A stretch of DNA of 64,000 nt from assembly GCF_036227565.1 (NCBI RefSeq), contig NZ_CP109460.1:5084001-5148000 (forward strand), read 5' to 3'. Each line of letters starts with the position of its first letter. The stretch's first letter is position 1. The position numbers were made by a program, and so were the translations under genes. The notes below the pieces were generated by a model. That model did no database searches, was not told where the DNA came from, and was given only the letters and a program-made list of their open reading frames with translations. Below, one piece after another: positions 17,792-27,742 of the stretch. Origin of the DNA: Streptomyces sp. NBC_01454 (GTDB taxonomy: Bacteria > Actinomycetota > Actinomycetes > Streptomycetales > Streptomycetaceae).

Positions 17792-19759
17792 GTGCCCGTC
17801 TCTGACGACCTCGCGGCCACGGTCCCCACCGGGCCCCACGGTTCGCCGCCGACCGTCTCCGTGATCGTGCCGGTGCACAACACCCGGCGCTACCTCGACC
17901 GCAGCCTGGGCTCCGTCTTCGCACAGACGCTGGAGCAGCGGCAGATCGAGGTGATCGCGGTCGATGACGGTTCCACCGACGGCAGCGCGGAATGGCTGGC
18001 CGAGCAGGCCCGCAGCCACCCCAACCTGACCGTGCTGCGCCAGGAGGCCTCCGGCGGCGCCGGCCGGCCGCGCAACGCCGGGCTGGCCCGGGCCACCGGC
18101 GACTACGTCTTCTTCCTCGACTCCGACGACCGCCTCGACACCGAGGCGCTGTACTGGCTCACCCGGACGGCCCAGAAAAACGGCTCGGACGTCGTCTACG
18201 GCCGGATAGCCGGCGCCGACGGCCGCGCGGCCCCCGTCGACCTGCGCACCACCAGCGAAGAGGTCTCCGTCTTCGATTCCCCGGTCTACTGGTCGCTGGC
18301 CGCCTACAAGCTCTTCCGTCGCTCCTTCGTCGAACGGCACCGGCTGCGCTTCGTCGAGGGCCGGCTGCTGGCCGAGGACCTGCCGTTCGGCATCACCGCC
18401 CTGCTGCGCGCCGAGGTCGTCTCCGTCTTCGCCGAGCGCACCTGCTACTACCTGCACGGACGCGAGGACAACAGCAACGCCACCCGGCAGGACATCGACT
18501 GGTGCGAGTACCTCGACTACATCGGCACCGTTCTCGACCAGGTCGCCGCCGAGGTCCCGCCGGGCGCCGACCGCGACAAGCTGATGGTCCGGCACTTCCA
18601 CGGCGAGATACTCATGCCCTTCGGGGCCTCCTACCTCGGCCGCGACGCGGCCGGCCGCCGGGCGATGGCCGCCGCCGCCCGCCCGCTCGTCGCGCGCTAC
18701 CTCACCGACCGGGTGCGCGCCGCCCTGCCGCCCGCCCTGCGGCTGCGCGCCCACTGTCTGCACGCCGGGCTCGACGACGAGCTGACCGCCGTTGTCCGGG
18801 CCGACACCGAGTCCCGGCCGGGCCCGCCGCACCTGGACGACGACGGGCGCCTGTACGCCGGCTACCCGTTCTTCCGCGATCCGCGGCGCGACGTCCCCGA
18901 TGCCTGCTACGACCTCACCGACCGCGTGGTGCTGCGCCAGCGGCTGGACCACCCGCACTGGGTGGGCGGCGTCCTGCACCTGCGGGGCACCGCCACGCTC
19001 CCCCCGCTCGGCGGCGACACCGCCGAGCTGCTCCTGCGCCGCGGCGCCACCACCCACCGCGTCCCGGCCCGCTACGAGGACGGCGGGTGGCAGGCCGCCG
19101 TCGACCCGGCGACCGCCGCGGACGGCGGGCCGCTGCCCGACGGCACCTGGGGCTTCAAGCTGGCGCTCACCGCGTACGGCACGGGCGGCGCGGGCGGGCC
19201 CGCACTGCGCCGTGAGGCCTGGCTGGTCCCCGAGGACGGGGACGGCGGCCCGGACTTCGCCCCGCGGATCGCCGGCCGCGGCCCCGCGGGCCCCGCCGTC
19301 GCCGCGCTCTTCCTCTCCCGGCCGCACGGCCATCTCCACCTCGACCTGGGCCGCGACGGGACGAGCCGGCCGCTCGGCACGGACCTGCGCGGCACCGCGG
19401 ACGCCACCCGCTCCGGCCGCGCCACCCTCACCGCGCACCTCACCCTGCCCGGCTGCCCCGTGGACGCCGAGCTGCGGCTGCTCCTCGTCGACGGGGTGCG
19501 CACGGTGACCCTGCGCACCACAGCCGTCCGCGACACCGGCGACCACTACACCGTGCGCTCCCTGCTCCGCGGCGGCCCCCCGGGGACCTGGCGGGTGGTC
19601 CTGCGGGTGACCGCGGGCCCCCTCCGCCGCGAACTGCCGGTCCGCCCGGCCGGCGCCCCGCCCGGCACCCCGGGACAGCTGACCCTCACCGTGCCGGCGG
19701 CCGGCCCCCGGGCGAGGCTCCGACGGGTGGTCCGCGGCATCCGGCGCTTCCGCCGCTGA
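17792..19759 (+). CDS. GT2 glycosyltransferase with C-terminal extension
   Basis: 655 residues. The GT2 domain (about 15-240) has VSVIVPVHNTRRYL, VIAVDDGSTDGSAEWL and the DxD in YVFFLDSDDRL, then RNAGLARATGDYV typical of wall polysaccharide enzymes. The C-terminal 350 residues are Ala/Gly/Arg-rich with beta-like segments (LHLRGTATLPPLGGD, LLLRRGATTHRVPARYEDGG) and resemble the immunoglobulin-like C-terminal regions of the other large transferases here. The GTG at 17792 has GGAGG five bases upstream; longer frames lack this. It is divergent from the YfhO gene. It lacks the glycerophosphotransferase domain of its two relatives, so it should add sugars only. Confidence 0.85.
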   Translation: MPVSDDLAATVPTGPHGSPPTVSVIVPVHNTRRYLDRSLGSVFAQTLEQRQIEVIAVDDGSTDGSAEWLAEQARSHPNLTVLRQEASGGAGRPRNAGLARATGDYVFFLDSDDRLDTEALYWLTRTAQKNGSDVVYGRIAGADGRAAPVDLRTTSEEVSVFDSPVYWSLAAYKLFRRSFVERHRLRFVEGRLLAEDLPFGITALLRAEVVSVFAERTCYYLHGREDNSNATRQDIDWCEYLDYIGTVLDQVAAEVPPGADRDKLMVRHFHGEILMPFGASYLGRDAAGRRAMAAAARPLVARYLTDRVRAALPPALRLRAHCLHAGLDDELTAVVRADTESRPGPPHLDDDGRLYAGYPFFRDPRRDVPDACYDLTDRVVLRQRLDHPHWVGGVLHLRGTATLPPLGGDTAELLLRRGATTHRVPARYEDGGWQAAVDPATAADGGPLPDGTWGFKLALTAYGTGGAGGPALRREAWLVPEDGDGGPDFAPRIAGRGPAGPAVAALFLSRPHGHLHLDLGRDGTSRPLGTDLRGTADATRSGRATLTAHLTLPGCPVDAELRLLLVDGVRTVTLRTTAVRDTGDHYTVRSLLRGGPPGTWRVVLRVTAGPLRRELPVRPAGAPPGTPGQLTLTVPAAGPRARLRRVVRGIRRFRR

Positions 19760-19858
19760 CCGGGGAGGGGCGGGCGGCGGCCGGCGTCGCACCGGCACGC
19801 CGTGCACGCGCGCAGCCACAGGCGCACGCTGGAAACAGCGGTTCCGGAGGTGATCGTG

Positions 19859-20131
19859 ATGCTGCAGACCGCTGTCGGATGGCATGTCGAGCTGGAATTC
19901 GACGAGGACGCCCACCGCACCCGCGCCGCGGCCCTGGTCCGGCTCCCCGACGGGAGCGAGGTCCGGGCCCATGGCCACACCAGCCGCCACCCCGCCGACT
20001 CCAACCAGCCGAGGGTCGGCGAGGAGGTCGCGGGGGCCAGAGCGCTCAACGAGCTGGCGATGAAGCTGCTGACCAAGGCCCACGACGAGATCGACGAGGT
20101 GTCCGGCCGGACCTCACACCCCCTGCGCTGA
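19859..20131 (+). CDS. DUF1876-family small protein
   Basis: 90 residues starting at ATG 19859, with GGAGG eight bases upstream. The sequence VGWHVELEFDEDAHRTRAAALVRLPDG, HGHTSRHPADSNQPRVGEEVAGARAL and AMKLLTKAHDEIDEVSG matches the actinobacterial DUF1876 family, which has a dsRBD-like alpha/beta fold and no proven function. It is soluble with no signal peptide. It follows a GT2 gene by 99 bases on the same strand and converges on galE. Presence in this locus may be chance. Confidence 0.85.
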   Translation: MLQTAVGWHVELEFDEDAHRTRAAALVRLPDGSEVRAHGHTSRHPADSNQPRVGEEVAGARALNELAMKLLTKAHDEIDEVSGRTSHPLR

Positions 20132-20136
20132 GCGGC

Positions 20137-20172
20137 GCGGCCGGGCGGGGCGGCACGCCCCCACCCGGCCGC
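20137..20172. terminator. Hairpin between DUF1876 gene and galE
   Basis: A two-part stem: GCGGCCGGG (20137-20145) pairs with CCCGGCCGC (20164-20172), and inside it GGGGCG pairs with CGCCCC around a 3-base loop. It lies between convergent stops, so it probably works both ways. Confidence 0.75.
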
Positions 20173-20188
20173 GGGCGGCGGGCGCCGG

Positions 20189-21166
<978 letters not shown>

Positions 21167-21219
21167 AGCGCCAATCCTAGGCTCGGGGTCCGACAGGGAG
21201 GAGGAGCGGGCCGCGGCGG

Positions 21220-22899
21220 TCAGCGGCGCAGCCGCCGGGCGGCGATCCGCCACACGCTGCGCACACCCGAGGCGACCCGGAGCGACAGCGCCCCGCCGGT
21301 GGTCGCGTACGGCTGCACCAGCAGGACGAGATGCCGCCGGCTGAGCAGCACCCGGCGCCGCAGCCCCGGGCCCTTGGCCCGCAGCGAGGCGCGGAAACCG
21401 GCCCCGTTCGCGCAGCTGACCTGCGCCATCAGGTCCCAGGGCTCGGGGTCCGCGCAGTGTTCGCCCGGCTCGACAAGCGCGTCGAGATCCAGCGCGACCT
21501 CGGCGGTCCAGCAGGCGTGGGAGCCGGCGGCGGCCGGGGCGGCGCGGGTGAGCGCGGCGGTGTGGACCGGGCCGCGCCGCTCGTCCCGGCGGCGGTACAG
21601 CTCGATGTCGATGCTCTGCGGCCCGGCCGCGGCCAGCCGCCCGTACAGATCGTGTATGCGCAGCCGCAGCACCCCGCGGCCGGTGACGCAGGGCTCGGCG
21701 TCGATGGTCACCGGCAGCCGGTGCGTCGGCTTGCTGCCGATCGCGTCCAGCTCGACGTCGGGCAGGTCCGGGGACCACACCGCACGTCCGTCGATCTCCG
21801 TGTACGGCGGCAGCAGTCGGCCGGGCCGGGCCGCCAGCTGGGTCAGGCGGTCCAGGTCCTGCGGGGCCGGGGAGGCCAGCACGACGCGGGCCAGCCAGCG
21901 GGCCGGGGCGCGGGCCGCGCGCAGATCGGCCTCTTCGAAGCCGGCCAGGTAGTCGCGGGCCAGGCTCCACCACTCCGCGCGGTAGTCGGCGCTGCGGGTG
22001 TGCAGCTCGCGGACGTACATCCGCAGGTCGTGGTCGAGGAACTTGGTGCTCGCGGCGTGCGCCAGCGCCTTGAGGCCGGCGTCCTTGAAGATCTGCACGC
22101 TGGCGCGGTGGGCCGCGATCCGGGCCTGCCAGTTGGCGACGTCGGTGCGGTCCAGCGAGATCGACTGCTTGGCGGCCGAGCGGCGCACATGCCAGATGTA
22201 GACGCTGTCGGGGATGGTCGCGATCCGCGGGTCGGCGGCCAGCACCCGCGCGGTGAAGACGAAGTCCTCGTAGGTGAAGCGGCCCTCGGGGAAGGTGATG
22301 TTGTGCCCGTCCAGGAACGAGCGCGCGTAGAGCTTGTTGACGCAGAGCGTGTCGCGGACCAGCTGGGGGCTGGCTTCGGCGGATTCGTGCACGGCCGGTT
22401 CGCGGTAGAGGCCGGGCTGCCAGGGGACGTCGCGGTGCGCGGGCAGCTCACGGCGTACGCAGGCGCCGGCCGCGACCGGGGCGTCGTGCTCCAGCGCGGC
22501 GGTCAGCAGCGCCCCGACCGCGCCCGGCGGCAGTACGTCGTCGCTGTCCAGGAACATCACGTAGCGCCCGGTGGCGGCGCGCAGTCCGTCGTTGCGCGGG
22601 GTGCCGCAGCCGCCGCTGTTCCGTTCGCGGTGCAGGACCCGCAGCCGTGGTGCGCTGCGGGCGAGGTCGTCCAGGGCGGCGCCGGTTCCGTCGGTGGAGG
22701 CGTCGTTCACCGCGATCACTTCGGTGACCGTGTCGCCCTGCGTGAGTGCGGAGCGCACCGCATCGCAGACGTGAGCGACGTCGTTGAAGGCGATGACGAC
22801 GACGCTGACCTGCGCGGACGGCGTGATGGTGGGCCCCGCCGGCAGCGGCTCCAGGGCTTCTTTCACAGTCACTGAATCTACATTTCGTGTCGACAGCAT
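21220..22899 (-). CDS. GT2 glycosyltransferase
   Basis: 559 residues. The GT2 domain (about 30-250) shows SVVVIAFNDVAHVCDAVRS, EVIAVNDASTDGTG and the DxD in YVMFLDSDDVLPPGAVGAL. The later FTYEDFVFTARVLA, with Glu and Asp near the predicted base position, is shared with teichoic-acid transferases. The C-terminal 200 residues form a beta-rich domain (LRIHDLYGRLAAAGPQSI, TAALTRAAPAAAG) of unknown role. It ends 53 bases before galE on the same strand, so the two are probably co-transcribed. The ATG at 22899 follows AAGAG. Sugar and acceptor are not known. Confidence 0.85.
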   Translation of the reverse strand: MLSTRNVDSVTVKEALEPLPAGPTITPSAQVSVVVIAFNDVAHVCDAVRSALTQGDTVTEVIAVNDASTDGTGAALDDLARSAPRLRVLHRERNSGGCGTPRNDGLRAATGRYVMFLDSDDVLPPGAVGALLTAALEHDAPVAAGACVRRELPAHRDVPWQPGLYREPAVHESAEASPQLVRDTLCVNKLYARSFLDGHNITFPEGRFTYEDFVFTARVLAADPRIATIPDSVYIWHVRRSAAKQSISLDRTDVANWQARIAAHRASVQIFKDAGLKALAHAASTKFLDHDLRMYVRELHTRSADYRAEWWSLARDYLAGFEEADLRAARAPARWLARVVLASPAPQDLDRLTQLAARPGRLLPPYTEIDGRAVWSPDLPDVELDAIGSKPTHRLPVTIDAEPCVTGRGVLRLRIHDLYGRLAAAGPQSIDIELYRRRDERRGPVHTAALTRAAPAAAGSHACWTAEVALDLDALVEPGEHCADPEPWDLMAQVSCANGAGFRASLRAKGPGLRRRVLLSRRHLVLLVQPYATTGGALSLRVASGVRSVWRIAARRLRR

Positions 22900-23131
22900 C
22901 TCTTGGCGCGAGCGGGGTCCGAACCCATTTCCGATGGTTCAGAGGGCGAATCCCGTCGAGCGGTTGCACCCGCCGCTCCGCTCTTCCCGCCCTCTTGCCG
23001 TCTTCTTACCCGGCAGGAAGTCGGGGCTTGGGGTGCGCAGGCCCGTAAGAGCACCTGCACATGCTGTAACGACGCGAGCGCCGCACGATGCCGATCCGCA
23101 CGCCACCACCTTGCGGCGAACCGGCCCGCGC

Positions 23132-26100
23132 TCACCGCTCCATCAGATCCGCGACCCGGCCCGCCGCCCCGCCGTCGTCCCGGTGGCAGAACGTCTGCCG
23201 GAAATCCGCGTAGGCCGCCGCCCCCGACGCGGCGATCGCCGTCAAGTCGCCCAGCGCGTCGATCAGTTCACCGGTACAGGTGAGCAGCGGCCCCGGTGCC
23301 CGCGCCTCGAAGTCGAGGGTGAAGCCGCGCAGGGTGTCGCGGTAGTGCGGCAGATCCGGGGTGAGGAAGAGCATCGGGCGGCCGGTGTTGGCGAAGTCGG
23401 CGGCCAGCGAGGAGTAGTCGGTGACCAGCACGTCCGCGGCCAGCAGCAGCTCGGTGGCGTCGGGGTGGGCACAGACGTCGAGGGCGAAGGGCGCGTGGTG
23501 GGCGGGCAGCCGGTCGGCGACCAGCGGATGGCCGCGGACCAGCAGCACGTGGTCGTCCGCCAGCTCCCGCCGCGCCAGGTCCAGGTCGAGCGGCAGATGC
23601 AGCCGGTGGTGCCCGGCGTCGTAGGCCAGGTCGTCGCGCGGGGTCGGCGCGTACAGCACGACCTTCCGGCCGGGCTCGATGCCCAGCCGCTCGCGCACCG
23701 CGGCCGCGATCCGGTCGCGGTCGGGCGCGAAGAAGGCGTCGGTGCGCGGCAATCCGGTCTCCACCAGGCGGCCGGAGTAGCCGAGCGCGGCGCGCAGCAC
23801 CGGGGTGCTGTGGGCGTTGGGCGACAGCAGTACGCTCCACTGCCGGCTCACCCGCGGCCGCGGCGCCAGATGGGCCAGCCCCCCGCACAGGGTGCCGCTC
23901 AGATCGGCGCCGATCCGCTTGAGCGGGGTGCCGTGCCAGGTCTGGATGATGCGCTGGCCGCCGCGCCGGGTGAACCAGCGGGGCAGATGGGTGTTGGTGA
24001 CCACCCAACGGCTGTGCGCCAGCGCGCCGTGCCACTCGGCGCTGCCCACGAGCACCGCCCGGGCCGTTTCCGGCACCGCGCTCTGGGCGTCGCGCACCGC
24101 CCACAGATGCTCCGCGTCCATGTCCCGGCGGACCAGCTCCTCGTGCACCGCGCGCGGTGAATCCCCGTACGCGCGGCCGCCGAAGCTGCTGTAGAGGACG
24201 GTGTCGCGCAGCGGACGGGAGCGGTGCAGCGCGTAGTGCTGTTCGCGCAGCATCCGGCGCCGGTAGGGGCCGCGGTCGGTGGCGGGCAGCGCGGGGCCCG
24301 CCGTGACGAGGGCCTCGTCGTGCCGGTGCCGGTCGAGGGTGAGCGGCTTGCCGCGGACCGTGCGGGCGGCCGGCAGCCCGTCCAGGACGGTCGGCGCGCA
24401 GCGCACCGGGGCGTCCAGCGGGGAGCCGGGCGCGCCCTGTTCGCGCAGGTGCAGCGTCCAGCGGCCCTCGCGCAGCGGCACCGTCCCGGCGAGCGAGGGC
24501 AGTGCGCCCAGCGGCAGCGCACAGTGGAAGCGGCCGTCGTCGTGGGTGGCGGGGAAGGCCAGCTCGGTGGCGTGGGCGCCGTGTTTGAGGACCAGTTCGC
24601 TGGCGTGCGGCGCGGCGTCCGGCAGCCGGCCCGCCACCAGCAGGGTGCCGTCCGGGCGCCACAGGGCCCGGTCCAGGTACGGCTGCGGGACGCGGTCGTG
24701 CAGCACGAGGTCGCCGGCGGGGGTGGCTGCGACGATCAGCTCGCGGCCGTGCGGGAGCGGACAGGAGAGGGGGGCGAGCCAGGGGTCGCAGGCGATCGGG
24801 TCGGTGCCGCCGCCGGGCAGGACCAGCTCGGGCACCCAGCTCTCGGTGTGCGCCGGCGCGATGGCCCGCGGCGCCCCGTCCCGGGTGGGGCGCGCGGCGA
24901 CCAGGGCGTCGAGACGGATACGGAAGGTCAGCCGGGCGGCGGCGGGCGCGGCGGCGGGCGGCGTCGCATCCGCCTGCCCGGGGCCCGGCCCACCCGGCGG
25001 CTCCGTCTCCACCGGGAACGACACCACCGTGCCGGTCGCCTGGTGGGTCACCCGCAGGGCGGCGGGCGGCGGGCCGGGCGCGGTGACGGTCAGGTCCAGG
25101 GTCCCGGCCGCCGCCGCGTGCCGGCCGGCCAGCCGCCGGGTGCGGCGGGTCACCGACAGCCGCAGCCGCCCGTCCGCGTACCGGGGCGTGATCCGTACGC
25201 CGTCCCCCGCGCCGTCCCCGGCCACCTCATGGGCGCACGGTGCGGCGCCCGAGCCGGTCTCGGGCGCGGCCAGCGACGCGGTCCGCAGCACGCCCGCGGA
25301 GGCCAGCAGCAGCCCGAGCGTCCATTCGCCCTCCTCCCAGCGTCCGCCCCTGCGCAGCCGGGCCGGGTCGAGCCGCACCTCGAAGCCCGACCAGTCGTAA
25401 CAGTGCTGCTCCTGACCGGACTCGGCGGTCGCCGCCGGCATCAGGACCGTCCGCAGCGGCAGCAGCACCCGCCGCCGCCCGCACGAGAGCACCGCCGTTT
25501 TGAGGTAGCTGTGCCGGGCCGCGGCGTCCAGGTTGCGGATGTAGGCGTAGCCGCGCAGCACCAGCGCGCCGTCCTGCCACGACGCCGCCACGACCCGGGC
25601 ACGAACGGGGAAGTCGGCGCGGTCCAGCCGGGTCACGCCCGGCGGCAGCTCCAGCGGCGGCGTCAGCGGCAGCACCGCCCGCTTGCGCAGCGGCGGTCCG
25701 GCGACGGTGAACCCGGCCGGGTTGCGGGCCTCGTGACCGAGCAGGGCGAGCAGACCGGTCAGCCGGCCGGTGCGGATCAGATACCAGCGCATCCGCAGCT
25801 CCACGGGGAGCGTGCGGAACAGCCGCGGGTCGACGCCGGCGAGGAAGTCACGGGCGCAGTCCAGGAACGCGGTGCGGAATTCGGGCGTGGCCGCCGGCAG
25901 CGCGTCGATGAGGTCGAGCAGCCCGTCGGTGAGCTGTGCGCGGTCGTAGTCGCGCCGGTGGGCGCCGAGCCGGGGGTGCGCCGGGTCGTCGAGGAACCGG
26001 CGGATGCCGGCCACCACCGCGAACCGCTCCCGCACGCCCCGGGCATCGGGCCGCCGGTGGCGGTCGGGCCCTTCCGGCAGCCGCCAGTAGCAGACGTGCT

Positions 26101-26755
26101 CATGCAGCACGTCGACCGCCTCGGCAAGGAAGTGCGCGGGCAGCGTCACCGCCGCGTCATGGCAGAACTCGCCCTCGGGGAAGGCGAGTTCGTGGGCGTC
26201 CCAGAAGGTGCGGCGGAAGACCTTGTTGCCGGCGAAGTGGTCCGACAGCAGCGTGAGGTCCTCGCTGATGTGGGTGCGCAGGGCGGTCTCCCGGCCGGCC
26301 GCGTGGTGTGCGCACTGGCTGCGGCCCGCCGCGCCGAGCCGGTAGACGTTGCCGGTCGCCAGGTCCGCGCCGGACTTGTCCAGCAGGCCGGTGAGGTCCT
26401 CGTAGGCGCGCGGCAGCAGCACATCGTCGGCGTCGAGGAAGGCCAGGTACGCGGTGTGCGGATAGGCGTGCCGGGCGCCGGTGTTGCGGGCCGCGCCACA
26501 GCCGGGGGCCGGGTCGCTCCCGGGGTGGTGGACGATCCGGAACCGCGGGTCCCGCTCGGCGAAGCGGCGGGCGAGGGCCGCGGGCGTGCCCGGTGCGGCG
26601 GCGTCCCCGCCGCCCGGTGCGGGCGGGCCGTCCACCATCACCACATCCAGCTCGGTCAGCGTCTGCGCCGCGACCGACTCCAGGCACTCCTGCAGATTCC
26701 GCTCGGACCCCTCGATGCGAGGGACCGGGATGACGACGGTGAGCCGAGGCTTCAT
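23132..26755 (-). CDS. Large GT2 / CDP-glycerol glycerophosphotransferase fusion
   Basis: 1207 residues, much longer than the other fusion in this window. The N-terminal GT2 domain (about 1-240) has LTVVIPVPRIEGSE, LDVVMVDGPP and the DxD in YLAFLDADDVLL. A middle part of roughly 450 residues (about 350-800) is Ala/Gly/Pro-rich and beta-like, with no recognised family. The C-terminal domain (about 830-1190) is a glycerophosphotransferase: IIQTWHGTPLKRIGADL, LYAPTPRDDLAYD and LVTDYSSLAADFANTGRPMLF. The start ATG 26755 (MKPRLTVV) matches the usual GT2 start; longer open frame upstream is not supported. The GT2 DDG pattern is altered to VDGPP, so that domain may be weak or inactive. Confidence 0.85.
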   Translation of the reverse strand: MKPRLTVVIPVPRIEGSERNLQECLESVAAQTLTELDVVMVDGPPAPGGGDAAAPGTPAALARRFAERDPRFRIVHHPGSDPAPGCGAARNTGARHAYPHTAYLAFLDADDVLLPRAYEDLTGLLDKSGADLATGNVYRLGAAGRSQCAHHAAGRETALRTHISEDLTLLSDHFAGNKVFRRTFWDAHELAFPEGEFCHDAAVTLPAHFLAEAVDVLHEHVCYWRLPEGPDRHRRPDARGVRERFAVVAGIRRFLDDPAHPRLGAHRRDYDRAQLTDGLLDLIDALPAATPEFRTAFLDCARDFLAGVDPRLFRTLPVELRMRWYLIRTGRLTGLLALLGHEARNPAGFTVAGPPLRKRAVLPLTPPLELPPGVTRLDRADFPVRARVVAASWQDGALVLRGYAYIRNLDAAARHSYLKTAVLSCGRRRVLLPLRTVLMPAATAESGQEQHCYDWSGFEVRLDPARLRRGGRWEEGEWTLGLLLASAGVLRTASLAAPETGSGAAPCAHEVAGDGAGDGVRITPRYADGRLRLSVTRRTRRLAGRHAAAAGTLDLTVTAPGPPPAALRVTHQATGTVVSFPVETEPPGGPGPGQADATPPAAAPAAARLTFRIRLDALVAARPTRDGAPRAIAPAHTESWVPELVLPGGGTDPIACDPWLAPLSCPLPHGRELIVAATPAGDLVLHDRVPQPYLDRALWRPDGTLLVAGRLPDAAPHASELVLKHGAHATELAFPATHDDGRFHCALPLGALPSLAGTVPLREGRWTLHLREQGAPGSPLDAPVRCAPTVLDGLPAARTVRGKPLTLDRHRHDEALVTAGPALPATDRGPYRRRMLREQHYALHRSRPLRDTVLYSSFGGRAYGDSPRAVHEELVRRDMDAEHLWAVRDAQSAVPETARAVLVGSAEWHGALAHSRWVVTNTHLPRWFTRRGGQRIIQTWHGTPLKRIGADLSGTLCGGLAHLAPRPRVSRQWSVLLSPNAHSTPVLRAALGYSGRLVETGLPRTDAFFAPDRDRIAAAVRERLGIEPGRKVVLYAPTPRDDLAYDAGHHRLHLPLDLDLARRELADDHVLLVRGHPLVADRLPAHHAPFALDVCAHPDATELLLAADVLVTDYSSLAADFANTGRPMLFLTPDLPHYRDTLRGFTLDFEARAPGPLLTCTGELIDALGDLTAIAASGAAAYADFRQTFCHRDDGGAAGRVADLMER

Positions 26756-27010
26756 ACGTGGACCAAGCCTTTCCGGACTGGCGATGCACAAGACCGGTCC
26801 GTTCAACTCGCCCGCGGCGGCACGGTCACCGGATCTGCGCTGAAAGGGTGAGAGCCGCCGCCGGCGGTGCCTGCTCCCGGGCGGGCGTTCGGTGCGCGAC
26901 GGTCGGCGCGCCGTAGTGCCGGGCCGGGTCCGATGCCGTAGACCCGTTGCACAGCCTGCCGGCGCTCCGTGCGCCCCGATTCCTCCTTCAGGGAAGGTGA
27001 CCGCGACCCG

Positions 27011-27697
27011 ATGCCCGGCCGAACCGACAGCTCCGCCGCCACCGACAGCCTCGACGCCGGGCCGCCCGGTGGTGACACCCGGCCCGCGCGCTCCGTCCGC
27101 CCCGCCGGTACCGCGCCGTCCGCCTCCACCGCGCGGCTGCCGGCCGACCCGGGGCGCGGCGGCCCGGCGCGGCTGTTGCCCGCCCGGTCCCCGTTCCGCG
27201 CCCAGCTGCGGCGGATCGGCAGCGGGCGGGTGCTGGAGATCGGCTGCGGGGACGGCGCCACCCTCGCCCGCTGCGCGCCCGGCAGTGTCGGCGTGGATCA
27301 CGACCCGCGGTCCGTGGAGCGCTGCCGGGCCCGCGGGCTGACCGCCTATACGGCCGACGCGTTCCTGGCGAGCCCGCACGCCCGGCCCGGCGCCTTCGAC
27401 GCGCTGCTGACCGCGCACGTCCTGGAGCATCTGGACGACGAGCAGGTGGAGAGCCTGCTGCGGGCCTATGTCCGCTATGTACGGCCGGGCGGCGGGGTGC
27501 TGCTGATCACCGCGCAGGAGGCCGGGCACCGGGCCGGCCCCACCCCGGTGCGCTTCACCGACTTCGCGCTGCTGCGGGCCTTCGCCGCCTCGGCGGGCCT
27601 GGCGGTGCGGCGGACGTACTCCCATCCGCTGCCGCGCCCGGCCGGGATGCTGCTGCGCGCCAATGTGTTCGTCCTGGTCGGACAGGTACCGCGGTAG
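27011..27697 (+). CDS. Class I SAM-dependent methyltransferase
   Basis: 228 residues from the ATG at 27011, preceded by GGGAAGG. The first 60 residues are disordered and Pro/Arg-rich. SAM motif I is VLEIGCGDGATLARC (about residue 75), the acidic end of strand 2 is VGVDHD, and the post-motif is LLTAHVLEHLDD followed by YVRPGGGVLLIT. This is the Methyltransf_11 type (UbiE/SmtA-like), acting on small molecules or sugars. It stands divergent from the large fusion, 255 bases away, and converges on a second methyltransferase gene. In this locus it may modify a sugar of the wall polymer. Confidence 0.82.
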   Translation: MPGRTDSSAATDSLDAGPPGGDTRPARSVRPAGTAPSASTARLPADPGRGGPARLLPARSPFRAQLRRIGSGRVLEIGCGDGATLARCAPGSVGVDHDPRSVERCRARGLTAYTADAFLASPHARPGAFDALLTAHVLEHLDDEQVESLLRAYVRYVRPGGGVLLITAQEAGHRAGPTPVRFTDFALLRAFAASAGLAVRRTYSHPLPRPAGMLLRANVFVLVGQVPR

Positions 27698-27734
27698 CGC
27701 GGGCCAGGGCACAGCATGGTGCCCCGGCCCGCGC
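27697..27734. terminator. Hairpin between two convergent methyltransferase genes
   Basis: GCGCGGGCC-a-GGGCAC pairs with GTGCCC-c-GGCCCGCGC: a 15-bp stem with one mismatch around a 6-base loop, starting at the last base of the upstream stop codon. Likely bidirectional. Confidence 0.8.
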
Positions 27735-27742
27735 CCGGCGCC

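Noticed and set aside
15240..17864. Plus-strand open frame of 874 residues opposite the YfhO-like gene
   Set aside because: Arg/Gln/Gly-rich with no membrane spans or motifs; the opposite strand has clear hydrophobic segments and a ribosome site.
23132..27712. Full 1526-residue reading of the large fusion from 27712
   Set aside because: The extra 319 residues have no family pattern, overlap a methyltransferase gene on the other strand, and the family start is MKPRLTVV at 26755.
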